64,000 nucleotides of DNA from an uncultured Kiloniellaceae bacterium (GCA_947493695.1 CANLSF010000006.1:124001-188000), one strand, 5' to 3'. Shown: positions 44,731-54,404, numbered from the stretch's first letter. Notes: generated by a model from the sequence alone, not told the origin. Made by a program: numbers and translations.

Positions 44731-46802
44731 ATGCGGTCTCGATACACTGGGCGCCGTTGTTGCCCTGGGAACTTCTGGCAAGCCTTGGCGCCTTATCCTT
44801 CGTTCTGGTCACCTTTGCTCTCTATCGAAGAGCAAGGGGCGCAACATGGCGTATCCTGGCACTTGGCGCTCTGTTACTGGCGCTCGCCAATCCCTCCGCC
44901 ATTGAGGAGCAACGGGACGCCCTGAACGACATCGTCTTTGTTGTGGTGGACGAGAGCCAAAGCCAGGAACTCGGTCCCCGGTCACAGCAAACCCAGGATG
45001 CCCTGGCGCACACGCTGGAAAAACTTGAGACGCTCGAAGGCACAGAGGTTCGGGTGATCCGTGCAGGCGCCGACGCCATCGGGATCGAGCAGGACGGCAC
45101 TAAGCTCTTCTCGGCGCTGGGCGAGGCGCTGTCGAGCGTTTCCCGTCAGCAGGTCTCGGGCGTGATTGTGATCAGCGACGGTCAGGTCCACGATGTCCCG
45201 GAAAACCTGGCCGCCCTCGGCATCGAAGCCCCGGTGCATCTCTTGCTCAGCGGGGAAGAAAAGGAATTCGACCGCAGGCTGACTGTAGTCCAGGCGCCCG
45301 GTTTCGGAATTGTCGGACAGCCCCAAAGCCTCAAGCTGATTGTCGAGGACATCGGCAGTGAGCAACGCGGCGGCCTCGTCGAGCTGCTGATCAGTCAGGA
45401 CGGACAGGAAGCCCGGCGTGTGCGTGTTCCGGTCGGTGTGGAGCAGGAAATCGCGTTCGAACTCGACCGCCGCGGCCCCAGTGTGCTGGAAATCGAGGCG
45501 GCGCCTTTAACGGGCGAACTCTCGCTAGCCAATAACCGCACCGCCATCTCCGTAGACGGCGTTCGCGACCGGCTGCGGGTTCTTCTGGTATCCGGTGAAC
45601 CTCATGCCGGTGAGCGCGCCTGGCGGAACATTCTGAAATCCGACCCTTCCGTGGATCTGGTGCACTTTACGATCCTGCGTCCGCCGGAAAAGCAGGACGG
45701 GACGCCGATCCGGGAACTTTCGCTGATCGCCTTTCCGACACGCGAGCTCTTCGAACTCAAACTCGATGAGTTCGATCTGGTGATTTTCGACCGCTATCGC
45801 CGCCGCGGCGTTTTGCCCTCGATCTATCTCGATAACATCGCGCGCTACGTAGAGCGCGGCGGCGCCTTGCTGGAAGCGGTCGGACCGACCTTCGCGACCC
45901 CCTTATCGCTCTATCGGACTCCACTGGGCCGAATCCTGCCGGTCGAACCGACAGGCGAGATCTACGAAGCCGCATATCGGCCCAAGGTCACAGAACTGGG
46001 CGAACGCCATCCGGTCACGGCGACCCTGGGCGGACGCAAGGCCAATGATCCACCGGAGTGGGGACAATGGTTCCGGCATATCAGCGGCGACTCTCTGCGC
46101 GGTTCAATCGTTATGAGCGGTCTCGACGACCGGCCCCTTCTGGTTCTTGACCGGGTTGGCGAAGGCCGGGTCGCCCAGTTCATGAGCGATCACATGTGGC
46201 TGTGGTCCCGAGGCTTCGATGGCGGCGGTCCGCAGGCGGAGCTGCTGCGCAGAATCTCACACTGGCTCATGAAGGAACCCGAGCTTGAAGAAGAAGATCT
46301 GCGTGCGAGCGTGGTTGATGGACGCCTTCAGATCACACGCCGGTCGCTGATCGTGGACAACCCCGAAATTGATATCATTCTCCCCTCCGGCAAACAGCAG
46401 AAGGTGACGCTGGAACCCGGCGAAGACGGCGTGGCCCGCGCGTCCATCGACGCCGAAGAAGCCGGGCTGTATCGGATCAGCGATGGGGTGCTCTCTGCGG
46501 TCACCGCCGCCGGGCCGCTTAACCCGCGCGAATTCGAAAACGCCCTTTCCAGCGCTGTCCCCATGCAGGCCCTTTTGAAAGACAGCGGCGGCACCGCCCT
46601 TCGGCTGGCGAAAAACAGCGAGCCTGGACTGCGTAAAGTCAGCCCGAGCCGGGATCAGTTCGGCAAGAACTGGATCGGGATCAAAGACGCTCAGGGCTAC
46701 GTGGTGACCGGTGTCAATCAGGTGCCTCTACTGCCGGCACTTCTGTTGCTCTTCCTGCTGGTGGGCGGCGCGATCGCAGCCTGGTTTCGCGAAGGGCACT
46801 AG
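44727..46802 (+). CDS. Membrane-anchored VWA/GATase-like protein of the MoxR operon
   Basis: 691 residues. Two N-terminal TM helices (about 13-33, 40-58), a VWA-like domain with an intact MIDAS motif VVVDESQSQ, an Ig-like stretch (about 200-275), and a class I glutamine amidotransferase-like region (VLLVSGEPHAGERAWRN to about 530) lacking an obvious catalytic Cys. A C-terminal TM anchor (VPLLPALLLLFLLVGGAIAAWF) ends the protein. It completes the MoxR-DUF58-DUF4159 operon, with its start overlapping the previous stop. No enzymatic role can be assigned. Confidence 0.85.
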   Translation: MNAVSIHWAPLLPWELLASLGALSFVLVTFALYRRARGATWRILALGALLLALANPSAIEEQRDALNDIVFVVVDESQSQELGPRSQQTQDALAHTLEKLETLEGTEVRVIRAGADAIGIEQDGTKLFSALGEALSSVSRQQVSGVIVISDGQVHDVPENLAALGIEAPVHLLLSGEEKEFDRRLTVVQAPGFGIVGQPQSLKLIVEDIGSEQRGGLVELLISQDGQEARRVRVPVGVEQEIAFELDRRGPSVLEIEAAPLTGELSLANNRTAISVDGVRDRLRVLLVSGEPHAGERAWRNILKSDPSVDLVHFTILRPPEKQDGTPIRELSLIAFPTRELFELKLDEFDLVIFDRYRRRGVLPSIYLDNIARYVERGGALLEAVGPTFATPLSLYRTPLGRILPVEPTGEIYEAAYRPKVTELGERHPVTATLGGRKANDPPEWGQWFRHISGDSLRGSIVMSGLDDRPLLVLDRVGEGRVAQFMSDHMWLWSRGFDGGGPQAELLRRISHWLMKEPELEEEDLRASVVDGRLQITRRSLIVDNPEIDIILPSGKQQKVTLEPGEDGVARASIDAEEAGLYRISDGVLSAVTAAGPLNPREFENALSSAVPMQALLKDSGGTALRLAKNSEPGLRKVSPSRDQFGKNWIGIKDAQGYVVTGVNQVPLLPALLLLFLLVGGAIAAWFREGH

Positions 46803-46836
46803 ATAGATACCCCGCGCGCCGAGACGCTTCTGGCGA

Positions 46837-47400
46837 TCAGGCTACGATGGAGCGGACGGCTTTACGGCTTTGCGGCGCCCGTTCAATAACACCCCGCACG
46901 CCTTCGATGGCTCCGGCGACCAACTCAAGAACCTGGAACCGCTCCGGTTCGACCGGGCCGGGCAGGATCAGGCCGTTCGGGCAGGCCGGGATAAATCCGT
47001 AGGGGGCATAATAAGCGGGTTCGCCGACCACGAGGCAAAGTGCATGACCTTGCTGCTTTGCGGCCTTGAGGCCTTCAGCGACAAGCGCCCGGCCAATTCC
47101 CTGCCCCTGAAATCTAGGCTCAACCGCGAGGGGCCCCAGCAGGATTGCCGCATTGCCGGCAATCGACACCGGCCAGAATCGCAGCGACGCGATCAGATCC
47201 CCCTCTTCGCCCAAGGCCACGAAGGACAGGCTTTCGACCGCAGTAATTCCTTCACGCAGACGATACACCGTTTTGTCCTGACGCTCCGTACCGAAAGTCC
47301 GATCAAGTAAATCGTCAATCAGAGGCTCGGACTCGGCGGTCTGAGGAAAAATCTTGAAGGTGGTCTGTGAGGAGGCGTTAGCGAAGCTGTCGAAGGTCAT
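46837..47400 (-). CDS. GNAT-family N-acetyltransferase
   Basis: 187 residues. The acetyl-CoA-binding signature is VEPRFQGQGIGRALVAEGL, preceded by ILLGPLAV, and PAYYAPYGFIPA follows. This matches the YhbS-type GNAT subgroup, often with unknown small-molecule or protein substrates. It is convergent with the VWA operon (34 bases between stops), and nothing nearby hints at the substrate. Confidence 0.88.
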   Translation of the reverse strand: MTFDSFANASSQTTFKIFPQTAESEPLIDDLLDRTFGTERQDKTVYRLREGITAVESLSFVALGEEGDLIASLRFWPVSIAGNAAILLGPLAVEPRFQGQGIGRALVAEGLKAAKQQGHALCLVVGEPAYYAPYGFIPACPNGLILPGPVEPERFQVLELVAGAIEGVRGVIERAPQSRKAVRSIVA

Positions 47401-47700
47401 TTATCTAAATCCCTGAACCGCGAAGGGCGGTTTTACAACGAAGGTCGATCTTTCTAAGGACCGCTGTCTTTCGTTGCTTTCCTGCTATAATCGCAGGAAC
47501 TAGCGCGGAATCACGACAAAACGGCCCCAGGTACGCAAAGCGCACTGGCGTCGGCATCGTCGTCGTAGTTTTCCGCTGAGGGACATTTAAAGCTAACCCG
47601 GATCTATTACCTTTTTCTCGATTATCACACCTTTTGAGAAAGTCCAAGCTCTTTGATGGAACTGTTCCTCGCATCCCAGGATTGCTCTCCGGCACGAATT
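47401..47700. other. Intergenic region, no feature recognised
   Basis: 300 bases between the GNAT start and the DMT gene end. I see no clear terminator, repeat or ORF. It presumably holds the GNAT promoter on the minus strand. Confidence 0.35.
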
Positions 47701-48600
47701 TCAGGCCTTCGCCCTTCGAAGCCCGGGCAGCGACTCCATCAATCCGGCCCCCAGAACCAGGGTGCACCCCAGCAATTCGCGCAGTCCCAGAGGCTCGGAT
47801 GCGAGCAAGGCTGAACTCACCGCTGCAGCCACAACCTCCAGCAAAAGCAGAATTGCCACCCGGCCGGGGTCCAGCAATCCGGCGCCCCAGAGCAAAAGCA
47901 AGGTCGTGGGCAGGAGAAAAACCAGAGCAATCGCAAGCGCGCCCCCGACGAGGATGGGAAGATCCTGCGATGGCGGCGCCGTTTTCGTCATGAAGATAAA
48001 GATCAGCGCGATCACAGTGGCTGCAAGAACCGAAACGAAGGTCTTATCCAGTTCCCGCACGCCGCTGTAGATCCGGGTTGTGGTTGCCGCCAGGGCAAAA
48101 CAGACGCCCGACAGCAATGCCATCAAGTCCGCCGAGGAATAGCCGCCGGACAGCGTGTCCGATGCCAACAGGTCGATTTCCAGGATCACGGCCGCACCGG
48201 CCAGCCCCAGAAGGATTGCGAGCCACCGCGTGGGCCGGATCGGCGCGGCGAGCATGAAGCGCGCCATAAAGGTGGCCCAGATCGGTGAAAGATAGAACAG
48301 CAGAACCACCCGGATAACGTTCCCGTTTATCACTGCGTGGTTCCACATCACCAATGCCAACCCGAGCGGTACGCCAATCGCCAGCAGATGAAAAAGCGGA
48401 TCGGCCTGTCTGCCGCGACGAATCAAGACAAATGGGAGGAGTGCAAGAGACGCCAGGCCGAAAACCGCAAGACTGGCCCAATCACCATGAAGACCGCGTT
48501 CGTCGAGCCAGCGCAGGGGGATCCACCAGAGCCCCCACAGAACCGCCGATACGGCCACCGCAGCTGTTGGCAGGAGCGATCTTTCCAGCTTCAGTCCCAA
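47701..48600 (-). CDS. EamA/DMT-superfamily transporter
   Basis: Inner-membrane exporter of 299 residues with about ten TM helices in two EamA repeats (first half LPFVLIRRGRQAD..., second half SGGYSSADLMALLSGVCFAL). Substrate unknown; DMT proteins export amino acids, nucleobases or drugs. Its start overlaps the end of the LysR gene by 10 bases on the same strand, so LysR and transporter are cotranscribed. Confidence 0.88.
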   Translation of the reverse strand: MGLKLERSLLPTAAVAVSAVLWGLWWIPLRWLDERGLHGDWASLAVFGLASLALLPFVLIRRGRQADPLFHLLAIGVPLGLALVMWNHAVINGNVIRVVLLFYLSPIWATFMARFMLAAPIRPTRWLAILLGLAGAAVILEIDLLASDTLSGGYSSADLMALLSGVCFALAATTTRIYSGVRELDKTFVSVLAATVIALIFIFMTKTAPPSQDLPILVGGALAIALVFLLPTTLLLLWGAGLLDPGRVAILLLLEVVAAAVSSALLASEPLGLRELLGCTLVLGAGLMESLPGLRRAKA

Positions 48601-49511
48601 ATATCCGCATCCCAGTAAGGTACGTCGCCAAAGCGCTCGACCAGAAAATCGACGAAAACCCGCACTTTCGGCGAGAGATTACGGTTGGCGGGAAAGACAG
48701 CGTTAACAACCGATTCCTCGCCGACCTGATACTCCTGAAAAAGCCTGACCAGACGTCCGCTGCGCAAATCATCGCCCGCAATAAAACTCGGCTGAACGGC
48801 GATCCCACAGCCCGAAAGCAATGCTGCCTGTATGACATCGCCGTTGTTGGCGGTAAAGCGTCCACTGACCGCGACCTTGTGACGGCTGCTCTCAGATCGA
48901 AAGTGCCAGACGCCAGGGGTCTTTGAATAGCTGTATCCGAGACAGTTATGCCGCCTCAATTCGTCCGGGTGGTGGGGAGTTCCATGTTTTTCCAGATAAG
49001 ACGGCGCGGCACAGGCGACCAGCCGGTTCGGGGCCAGCCTGCGGGCAATCAGGCTGGAGTCCAGCATACGGGTAATTCGGACACCAACGTCAAAGCCCTC
49101 ATCGATCAGATCAACCACCCGGTCGTTCAGAAGCATCTGAACATCCAGCTCCGGGAAGCGCTCGAGAAACTGCGGCAGAGCCGGTCCAAGATGCAGAATT
49201 CCGAAAGACATGGGGGCATTCACCTTGAGTTCACCCCGCGGTGCCGATGCCAGATGCGAGACCGCCTCCTTCGCAGATTCCGCCTCGCTGAGAACCCGCT
49301 GACAGCCTTCGTAAAAGGCAGCGCCGGCTTCCGTAAGCGAGAGACGGCGCGTGGTTCGATTTAGCAGGCGAACCCCGAGCCGGTCTTCAAGACGGCTGAC
49401 CTCCTTGGAAACCAGGGACTTACTCACTTCGAGGTCGCGGGCCGCCGTTGAAAAACCACCGGTTTCAACCACGCGGGCGAAGATCGCCATACTGCCCAGC
49501 TCATCAATCAT
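48591..49511 (-). CDS. LysR-family transcriptional regulator
   Basis: 306 residues. N-terminal winged helix-turn-helix: FARVVETGGFSTAARDLEVS then KSLVSKEVSRLEDRLGVRLL, followed by the substrate-binding domain with GELKVNAPMSFGI. Start 49511 is chosen over TTG 49532 because LysR proteins begin right before this helix. It is divergent from pirin and hydroquinone reductase genes and overlaps the DMT gene downstream. This layout suggests it controls a quinone or phenol response (inference). Confidence 0.9.
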   Translation of the reverse strand: MIDELGSMAIFARVVETGGFSTAARDLEVSKSLVSKEVSRLEDRLGVRLLNRTTRRLSLTEAGAAFYEGCQRVLSEAESAKEAVSHLASAPRGELKVNAPMSFGILHLGPALPQFLERFPELDVQMLLNDRVVDLIDEGFDVGVRITRMLDSSLIARRLAPNRLVACAAPSYLEKHGTPHHPDELRRHNCLGYSYSKTPGVWHFRSESSRHKVAVSGRFTANNGDVIQAALLSGCGIAVQPSFIAGDDLRSGRLVRLFQEYQVGEESVVNAVFPANRNLSPKVRVFVDFLVERFGDVPYWDADIWD

Positions 49512-49672
49512 ATCGTTTCCTCTGAGAAACAAACCAATTCCAAATTAGTGTATAATGCCACCTTGGGAAACGCACTATCCGCGATTAGATTGAGGGGTAC
49601 CAGAGTCGACGACTGCGCCACTCCCCAAACCTTACGGCGCGCATTCCCGGAGCTCTCATAGAGGAGAAAACA

Positions 49673-50377
49673 ATGATTGAAGTTGCTGCCTTCGATCGTC
49701 TCGGTCACTTCAAAAATGAATGGCTCAACGCGCGCCATCATTTCAGCTTCGGTTCCTACTATGACCCAACGCGGAGTGGTGTGGGGCCTCTGATCGTCTG
49801 GAACGACGACACCATCGCCGCGGGCACAGGCTTCGATCTGCATGGCCATCGAGACATGGAAATCATCACCTATGTCCGTACCGGTGCGATCACGCACAAG
49901 GATCATCTCGGGAACGAGGGCCGCACGGAAGCAGGTGACGTCCAGGTCATGACCGCCGGCAAAGGCATCATGCACGCCGAATTCAATCGTGAAGACGAGG
50001 ACACGACACTCTTTCAGATCTGGATCCGACCTTCAGCGGAGAACCTGACGCCGGGATGGGACCAGAACCGCTTTCCCAAGGCGGACCGCTCGGGCGTCCT
50101 GGTGCCCCTGGCGTCCGGACGCAGTCAACATGAAGGTGCCCTTAAGATACATCAGGACGCCGCGCTGTTGGGCGCAACCATCTCTAAGGGCGAGAGCCTC
50201 AGCTATCAACTCGGTGGCGACCGGCAGGGTTACCTGGTCGCTGCGACGGGCGCATTACTTGTGAACGGAACTAGCCTTCAAGCGCGCGGCGGCGCGACGA
50301 TCAGGCAAGAAGATCAACTCATTCTGGAAGCGACGGAGGATGCCGAGATCCTTCTCGCCGATCTGCCGCTTCAGTAG
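49673..50377 (+). CDS. Pirin family protein (YhaK/YhhW-like bicupin)
   Basis: 234 residues. Metal-site residues of pirin-type quercetinases are present: FDLHGHRDMEIITYV (two His), THKDHLGNEG (His) and MTAGKGIMHAEFN with His-Ala-Glu. Family members act on quercetin-like flavonoids in vitro or as redox sensors; the natural substrate is unclear. GAGGAGAAAACA precedes the ATG. It is cotranscribed with the hydroquinone reductase gene 65 bases downstream. Confidence 0.9.
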   Translation: MIEVAAFDRLGHFKNEWLNARHHFSFGSYYDPTRSGVGPLIVWNDDTIAAGTGFDLHGHRDMEIITYVRTGAITHKDHLGNEGRTEAGDVQVMTAGKGIMHAEFNREDEDTTLFQIWIRPSAENLTPGWDQNRFPKADRSGVLVPLASGRSQHEGALKIHQDAALLGATISKGESLSYQLGGDRQGYLVAATGALLVNGTSLQARGGATIRQEDQLILEATEDAEILLADLPLQ

Positions 50378-50442
50378 CAATCGCGGACCGCGCAACCAGA
50401 AACCAACACTCGACAAAATCTTTAGCATAAGGACACAGAAAA

Positions 50443-51426
50443 ATGGGCCTCCTGGTAGACGGCGTCTGGCACGACCAATGGTACGATACCGCGAAAAGCG
50501 GCGGGCGGTTCCAGCGCAATGAATCCATCTTTCGAAACTGGATTACAGAGGATGGTGAGGCGGGTCCCAGCGGCAAAGGCGGCTTCAAAGCCGAAACCGG
50601 CCGCTATCATCTTTATGTCTCTCTCGCCTGCCCCTGGGCGCACAGGGCCTTGATCTTTCGTGTGCTGAAAGGGCTCGAAAGCGCCATCTCCGTCTCAGTC
50701 GTACACTGGCACATGGGGGAACAGGGCTGGGCGTTTGGCGAGGGTGTGGACTGCACCGGAGATAATCTCGGCAATGCCGATTATCTGCATCAGGTCTATA
50801 CCCGCGCGGTACAGAACTACAGCGGACGAGTCACGGTCCCTATTCTCTGGGATAAAAAAACCGGTACCATCGTCAGCAACGAGTCTTCGGAAATCATCCG
50901 GATGCTGAATTCCGCCTTCAGCGGCATAGGCAGCAGCGACCTCGATCTTTATCCCGAGGCCCTTCGCGCGGAAATCGACGCGGTGAACGAGCGTGTCTAC
51001 CACACGGTCAATAACGGTGTTTACAAGTGCGGTTTCGCGACCTCCCAGGCGGCCTACGAAGAAGCCTTCACGGCCCTGTTCGACTCTCTGTCCTGGCTGG
51101 AGAATCTCCTGTCGCGGCAGCGCTATCTGGTCGGCGACCGGATCACCGAAGCCGACTGGCGGCTCTTTACCACAATGGTACGTTTCGACCCGGTCTATTT
51201 CGGGCACTTCAAGTGCAACAAGAGCAGATTAGCGGATCTGCCCAACCTCTGGGGTCATACCCGGGAACTCTACCAAATCCCCGGTGTGGCGGAGACTGTC
51301 AACCTCCATCATATCAAGCAGCACTACTACGGCAGCCATCCAAGCGTGAACCCGACCGGCATTGTACCACTCGGCCCGGACATCGATTTTAACACGCCAC
51401 ATCAACGCGAAAGGCTGACAGCTTAG
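50443..51426 (+). CDS. Glutathionyl-hydroquinone reductase (YqjG/ECM4 family)
   Basis: 327 residues, Xi-class glutathione transferase that reduces glutathionyl-hydroquinones. The catalytic Cys63 lies in LACPWAHRALIF, at the same position as in E. coli YqjG. The N-terminal thioredoxin-like part has GVWHDQWYDTAKSGGRFQR, and the C-terminal helices carry YLVGDRITEADWRLFTT. Its pairing with pirin and a LysR regulator points to detoxification of quinones/phenolics. Confidence 0.95.
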   Translation: MGLLVDGVWHDQWYDTAKSGGRFQRNESIFRNWITEDGEAGPSGKGGFKAETGRYHLYVSLACPWAHRALIFRVLKGLESAISVSVVHWHMGEQGWAFGEGVDCTGDNLGNADYLHQVYTRAVQNYSGRVTVPILWDKKTGTIVSNESSEIIRMLNSAFSGIGSSDLDLYPEALRAEIDAVNERVYHTVNNGVYKCGFATSQAAYEEAFTALFDSLSWLENLLSRQRYLVGDRITEADWRLFTTMVRFDPVYFGHFKCNKSRLADLPNLWGHTRELYQIPGVAETVNLHHIKQHYYGSHPSVNPTGIVPLGPDIDFNTPHQRERLTA

Positions 51427-51495
51427 TCACATTGAACCTCCGGCCAAAGATATGGCACCGGATATGTTGCTGGCCTCCAGGCAACAGGCACCGTC

Positions 51496-51755
51496 AGGGC
51501 ATGGACTCATAAACTCCGACGGTCCTGACTATAAGAGTTCGTTTTCTGGCAAGGAGTTAGGAGCGGAGCGATGCCTTAGCATCGTACACCTGCCAGAATT
51601 GGACTGACGACACGAAGCTGTTCCAGGACGTGGTTCCCAGGAAGCGAAATCTTATCACCTTGAAAGGTCGCTATCTAAAGTGCTTTCGGGTTCTTTCCTG
51701 CCGAAAACACTTTAGATAGCGATCAGGGCCATCGCAGTTTATGAGTTCATGCCCT
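51496..51755. mobile_element. MITE-like non-autonomous element with terminal inverted repeats
   Basis: A 260-bp stretch bounded by inverted repeats starting AGGGCATG; the first 33 bases of each end match at 29 positions. It has no ORF of transposase type. Inside are TTCTGGCA/TGCCAGAA arms (51544-51551, 51591-51598) enclosing a smaller CGATGC/GCATCG hairpin, and a long perfect hairpin at 51668-51722. No clear target duplication is visible. It lies between the hydroquinone reductase and channel genes and its right end reaches to about 30 bases before the likely channel start. The transposase family that would mobilise it is unknown to me. Confidence 0.65.
51668..51722. repeat. Long hairpin inside the mobile element
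   Basis: TCGCTATCTAAAGTG (51668-51682) and CACTTTAGATAGCGA (51708-51722) are perfect 15-bp arms. The pairing continues inward for seven more base pairs with one mismatch (CTTTCGG/CCGAAAA), leaving an 11-base loop. Confidence 0.75.
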
Positions 51756-51788
51756 AAACTGCGGCAAGTGCAAATTGACGGTGTAGCG

Positions 51789-54251
51789 GTGGCAAAGCGA
51801 ACAATAGTTTCATTCCTCCTCATTCTGGGTATGGCGTCATTCACGCTTTCGCCCGGAATGATGGGATTCACCGCACCCGCGCAAGCGCAACAGGACAGCT
51901 TTGAAGAGAATGCTGACGCCTGGAGACGCCTGCTCGACCGGGTCGAGAAAGAAATTAAAGAAGACGACGTTTCGCAGGAACGCATCGATCAGATCAGAAC
52001 CAACCTGGGCATCTTGCGTGGTGAAGCCGAAGTCCTTCGAGACAAGGCCAGCGCGGCGCTGGAGCCTATTCGCAGCAAGCTCGATGCCCTGGGCCCGCCC
52101 CCCGGCGAAGCAGAACCGCCTGAACCTGCAGCGATCGCTGACCAGCGCGATGAAATTTTGGCCGATATTTCGGTTCAAACATCAAAACTGAAACAAATTG
52201 AACTGGCGCTCTCACGCGTAAATGAAGTGGAGGCCACAGCAGCCGCCGTGGTCAGAGCGCGTCAGATCGCCGATATTCTTACGGTCTCGCCCTTTCCGCT
52301 CTCCCCTTCCACGATTGAAAAGGCCGTTCCCGAGTTTCTCCTGGTTCTGCGGTTGATTGCGGAGTCGCCGGTGATCTGGCTGTCGTCGTTGCGCGAAAAC
52401 GAGCTCAGCGGCTATCTCTTCTTCAAACTTGCGTTCCAGCTCGTTATTGCCATTGCGATCGGTTGGGGAGCACGGCGCCTCCTGTTCCATTGGTTCGGAC
52501 GGGATTCATCTCTGCAAAACCCGTCCTATGCCCGGCGCCTGAGCGGTGCCATCGGCGAAGGCCTGGCCAACGGCGTCGTGCCCGCAATGGTTCTCGCGGC
52601 CTTTCTGCCACAGGCCCTTGGCGAACAATCCCTGTTAAGCGGTTTGTTTCAGGCGGTCGCGGTCACCTTCTGTATTGCGGCAATTTTTGTCGTGCTTGCA
52701 AGTGCATTACCCCGCGCCGTTCTTGCCCCGGACCTGCCAAATTGGCGTCTCCTTCCGCTGACACCGAAAAACGCCCGCTACATCAGCCGGGTTACGCCCA
52801 TTATCGCGATCATTTTTGCCTCCAGCGCCTTTTTCTTTGAACTTCAACCGGCCCTGGCAAAATACGCAGCCTATCAGACATCGGAAGAACAGCGCTCGCT
52901 CTACCTCTTTGTCTCAAACATTCTTGAGGCAATCGGCGTTCTCTGCCTCTGCCCCGCCTCGCTCTGGCGCGCCGATAACACGGCGCCGGGTATGAACGCA
53001 CAAACGGCAGCTGCCACACCGCAGGGACCCTGGCATCTCTGGTGGGCCCTGCGCTATCTGGCGGCAGCACTTGCCGTCGTTACGCTCCTCAGTTCGCTCT
53101 TCAGCTATCTCGTACTCGGCGCGCAGCTGATCAACAGCCTGGTCATCAGCGGCGCCATCATCGGCGGTCTCTTCCTGCTGCGTGGATTGGGACGGGAAAT
53201 CATCGGCGCCGTCCTGAGGACAGAGCTGATTCGCAACGGCATCGGTCTGGCCCACAGTACACGCAAACTCCTGAAGTTCTGGATTCGCGCCGCCTTCGAC
53301 CTCGTGGTTCTCATTGTCGGGTTTGTCCTGATCTCACCGCTCTGGGGGCTTCCTTTCGGCGATGTGTCACGGGTCGTACTGAGCGTACTCAAGGGCGTGA
53401 AGATCGGCAGCGTCACAGTCTCGCCAGGCGATGTTCTGGTGGCGATTGTCGTCTTTCTGGTCATCTTACTGATCACGCGCTTCGTCCAGCGCCTGCTTTC
53501 CGAACAGGTTCTGCCGAACACCCGGATGGATTCCGGTGTCCAGAACTCCCTTACCGCAGGAACCGGCTACATCGGCCTGACCATTGCCGCGACTCTGGCG
53601 ATCACGACCCTCGGCCTTGATCTCTCAAACATCGCGATCATTGCCGGTGCGCTCTCCGTCGGTATCGGTTTCGGTCTTCAAAATATTGTGAACAACTTCG
53701 TCTCCGGACTGATCCTGCTCATCGAGCGTCCAATCAAAGTTGGAGACTGGATTGTCATCGGTGCGAACGAAGGTTTCGTAAAAAACATCAAGGTTCGGGC
53801 AACCGAAATCGAGACGTTCCAACGCGCTTCGATCATCATTCCGAACAGCGAACTTGTCTCAAATGCGGTCACCAATCTGACCCATAAAGATCGCTACGGC
53901 CGGGTCGATGTCCTGATCGGCGTCGCCTACGGATCAGATGTCGACCAGGTGATAGATGTCCTGATGACCTGCCTAAAAGGGCACGAAAAAGTCATGACCT
54001 GGCCTGAACCGCAGGTCGTTTTTCAGGACTTCGCCGACTCCTCGCTGAACTTCGAGGCGCGTGGTTTCATCGCGCAGATTGAATCCCGCGTGATGGTTGC
54101 GAGCGATCTGCGTATTGCCATCAATCGCGCCTTCAACGAAGCCGGGATCGAGATCCCGTTCCCGCAGCGCGACGTCAATATCAAAGACATCGATCGCCTG
54201 GAAAAAGCCCTCACAAAACAGGAAGCTGTTGCGCCCTCAAAACCTGAGTAG
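51789..54251 (+). CDS. DUF3772/MscS mechanosensitive ion channel protein
   Basis: About 820 residues. After a signal peptide (RTIVSFLLILGMASF..., cleavage near QAQQD) comes a periplasmic coiled coil (DUF3772, to about 165), then about ten TM helices, and the MscS core: pore helix ALSVGIGFGLQNIVNNFVSG, the beta domain with RPIKVGDWIVIG and QRASIIIPNSELVSNAV, and the C-terminal domain with FPQRDVNI. It releases solutes on osmotic downshock. The longer frame to ATG 51741 would start inside the mobile element; GTG 51789 is the better start because it directly precedes the signal peptide. Confidence 0.9.
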   Translation: MAKRTIVSFLLILGMASFTLSPGMMGFTAPAQAQQDSFEENADAWRRLLDRVEKEIKEDDVSQERIDQIRTNLGILRGEAEVLRDKASAALEPIRSKLDALGPPPGEAEPPEPAAIADQRDEILADISVQTSKLKQIELALSRVNEVEATAAAVVRARQIADILTVSPFPLSPSTIEKAVPEFLLVLRLIAESPVIWLSSLRENELSGYLFFKLAFQLVIAIAIGWGARRLLFHWFGRDSSLQNPSYARRLSGAIGEGLANGVVPAMVLAAFLPQALGEQSLLSGLFQAVAVTFCIAAIFVVLASALPRAVLAPDLPNWRLLPLTPKNARYISRVTPIIAIIFASSAFFFELQPALAKYAAYQTSEEQRSLYLFVSNILEAIGVLCLCPASLWRADNTAPGMNAQTAAATPQGPWHLWWALRYLAAALAVVTLLSSLFSYLVLGAQLINSLVISGAIIGGLFLLRGLGREIIGAVLRTELIRNGIGLAHSTRKLLKFWIRAAFDLVVLIVGFVLISPLWGLPFGDVSRVVLSVLKGVKIGSVTVSPGDVLVAIVVFLVILLITRFVQRLLSEQVLPNTRMDSGVQNSLTAGTGYIGLTIAATLAITTLGLDLSNIAIIAGALSVGIGFGLQNIVNNFVSGLILLIERPIKVGDWIVIGANEGFVKNIKVRATEIETFQRASIIIPNSELVSNAVTNLTHKDRYGRVDVLIGVAYGSDVDQVIDVLMTCLKGHEKVMTWPEPQVVFQDFADSSLNFEARGFIAQIESRVMVASDLRIAINRAFNEAGIEIPFPQRDVNIKDIDRLEKALTKQEAVAPSKPE

Positions 54252-54404
54252 CGAAGGCATCGGTTGACTCGAAGACAAAAATATCCGATCAGCCTTTCAA
54301 GATTTGCAGACGATATAATCCACCTGTCTTATATTTTTTGCTATTATTGCTTCTGCTTACCACCGGCGTACTCCGGATTTCATCCGTAAGTGAGGATTTT
54401 TTTG

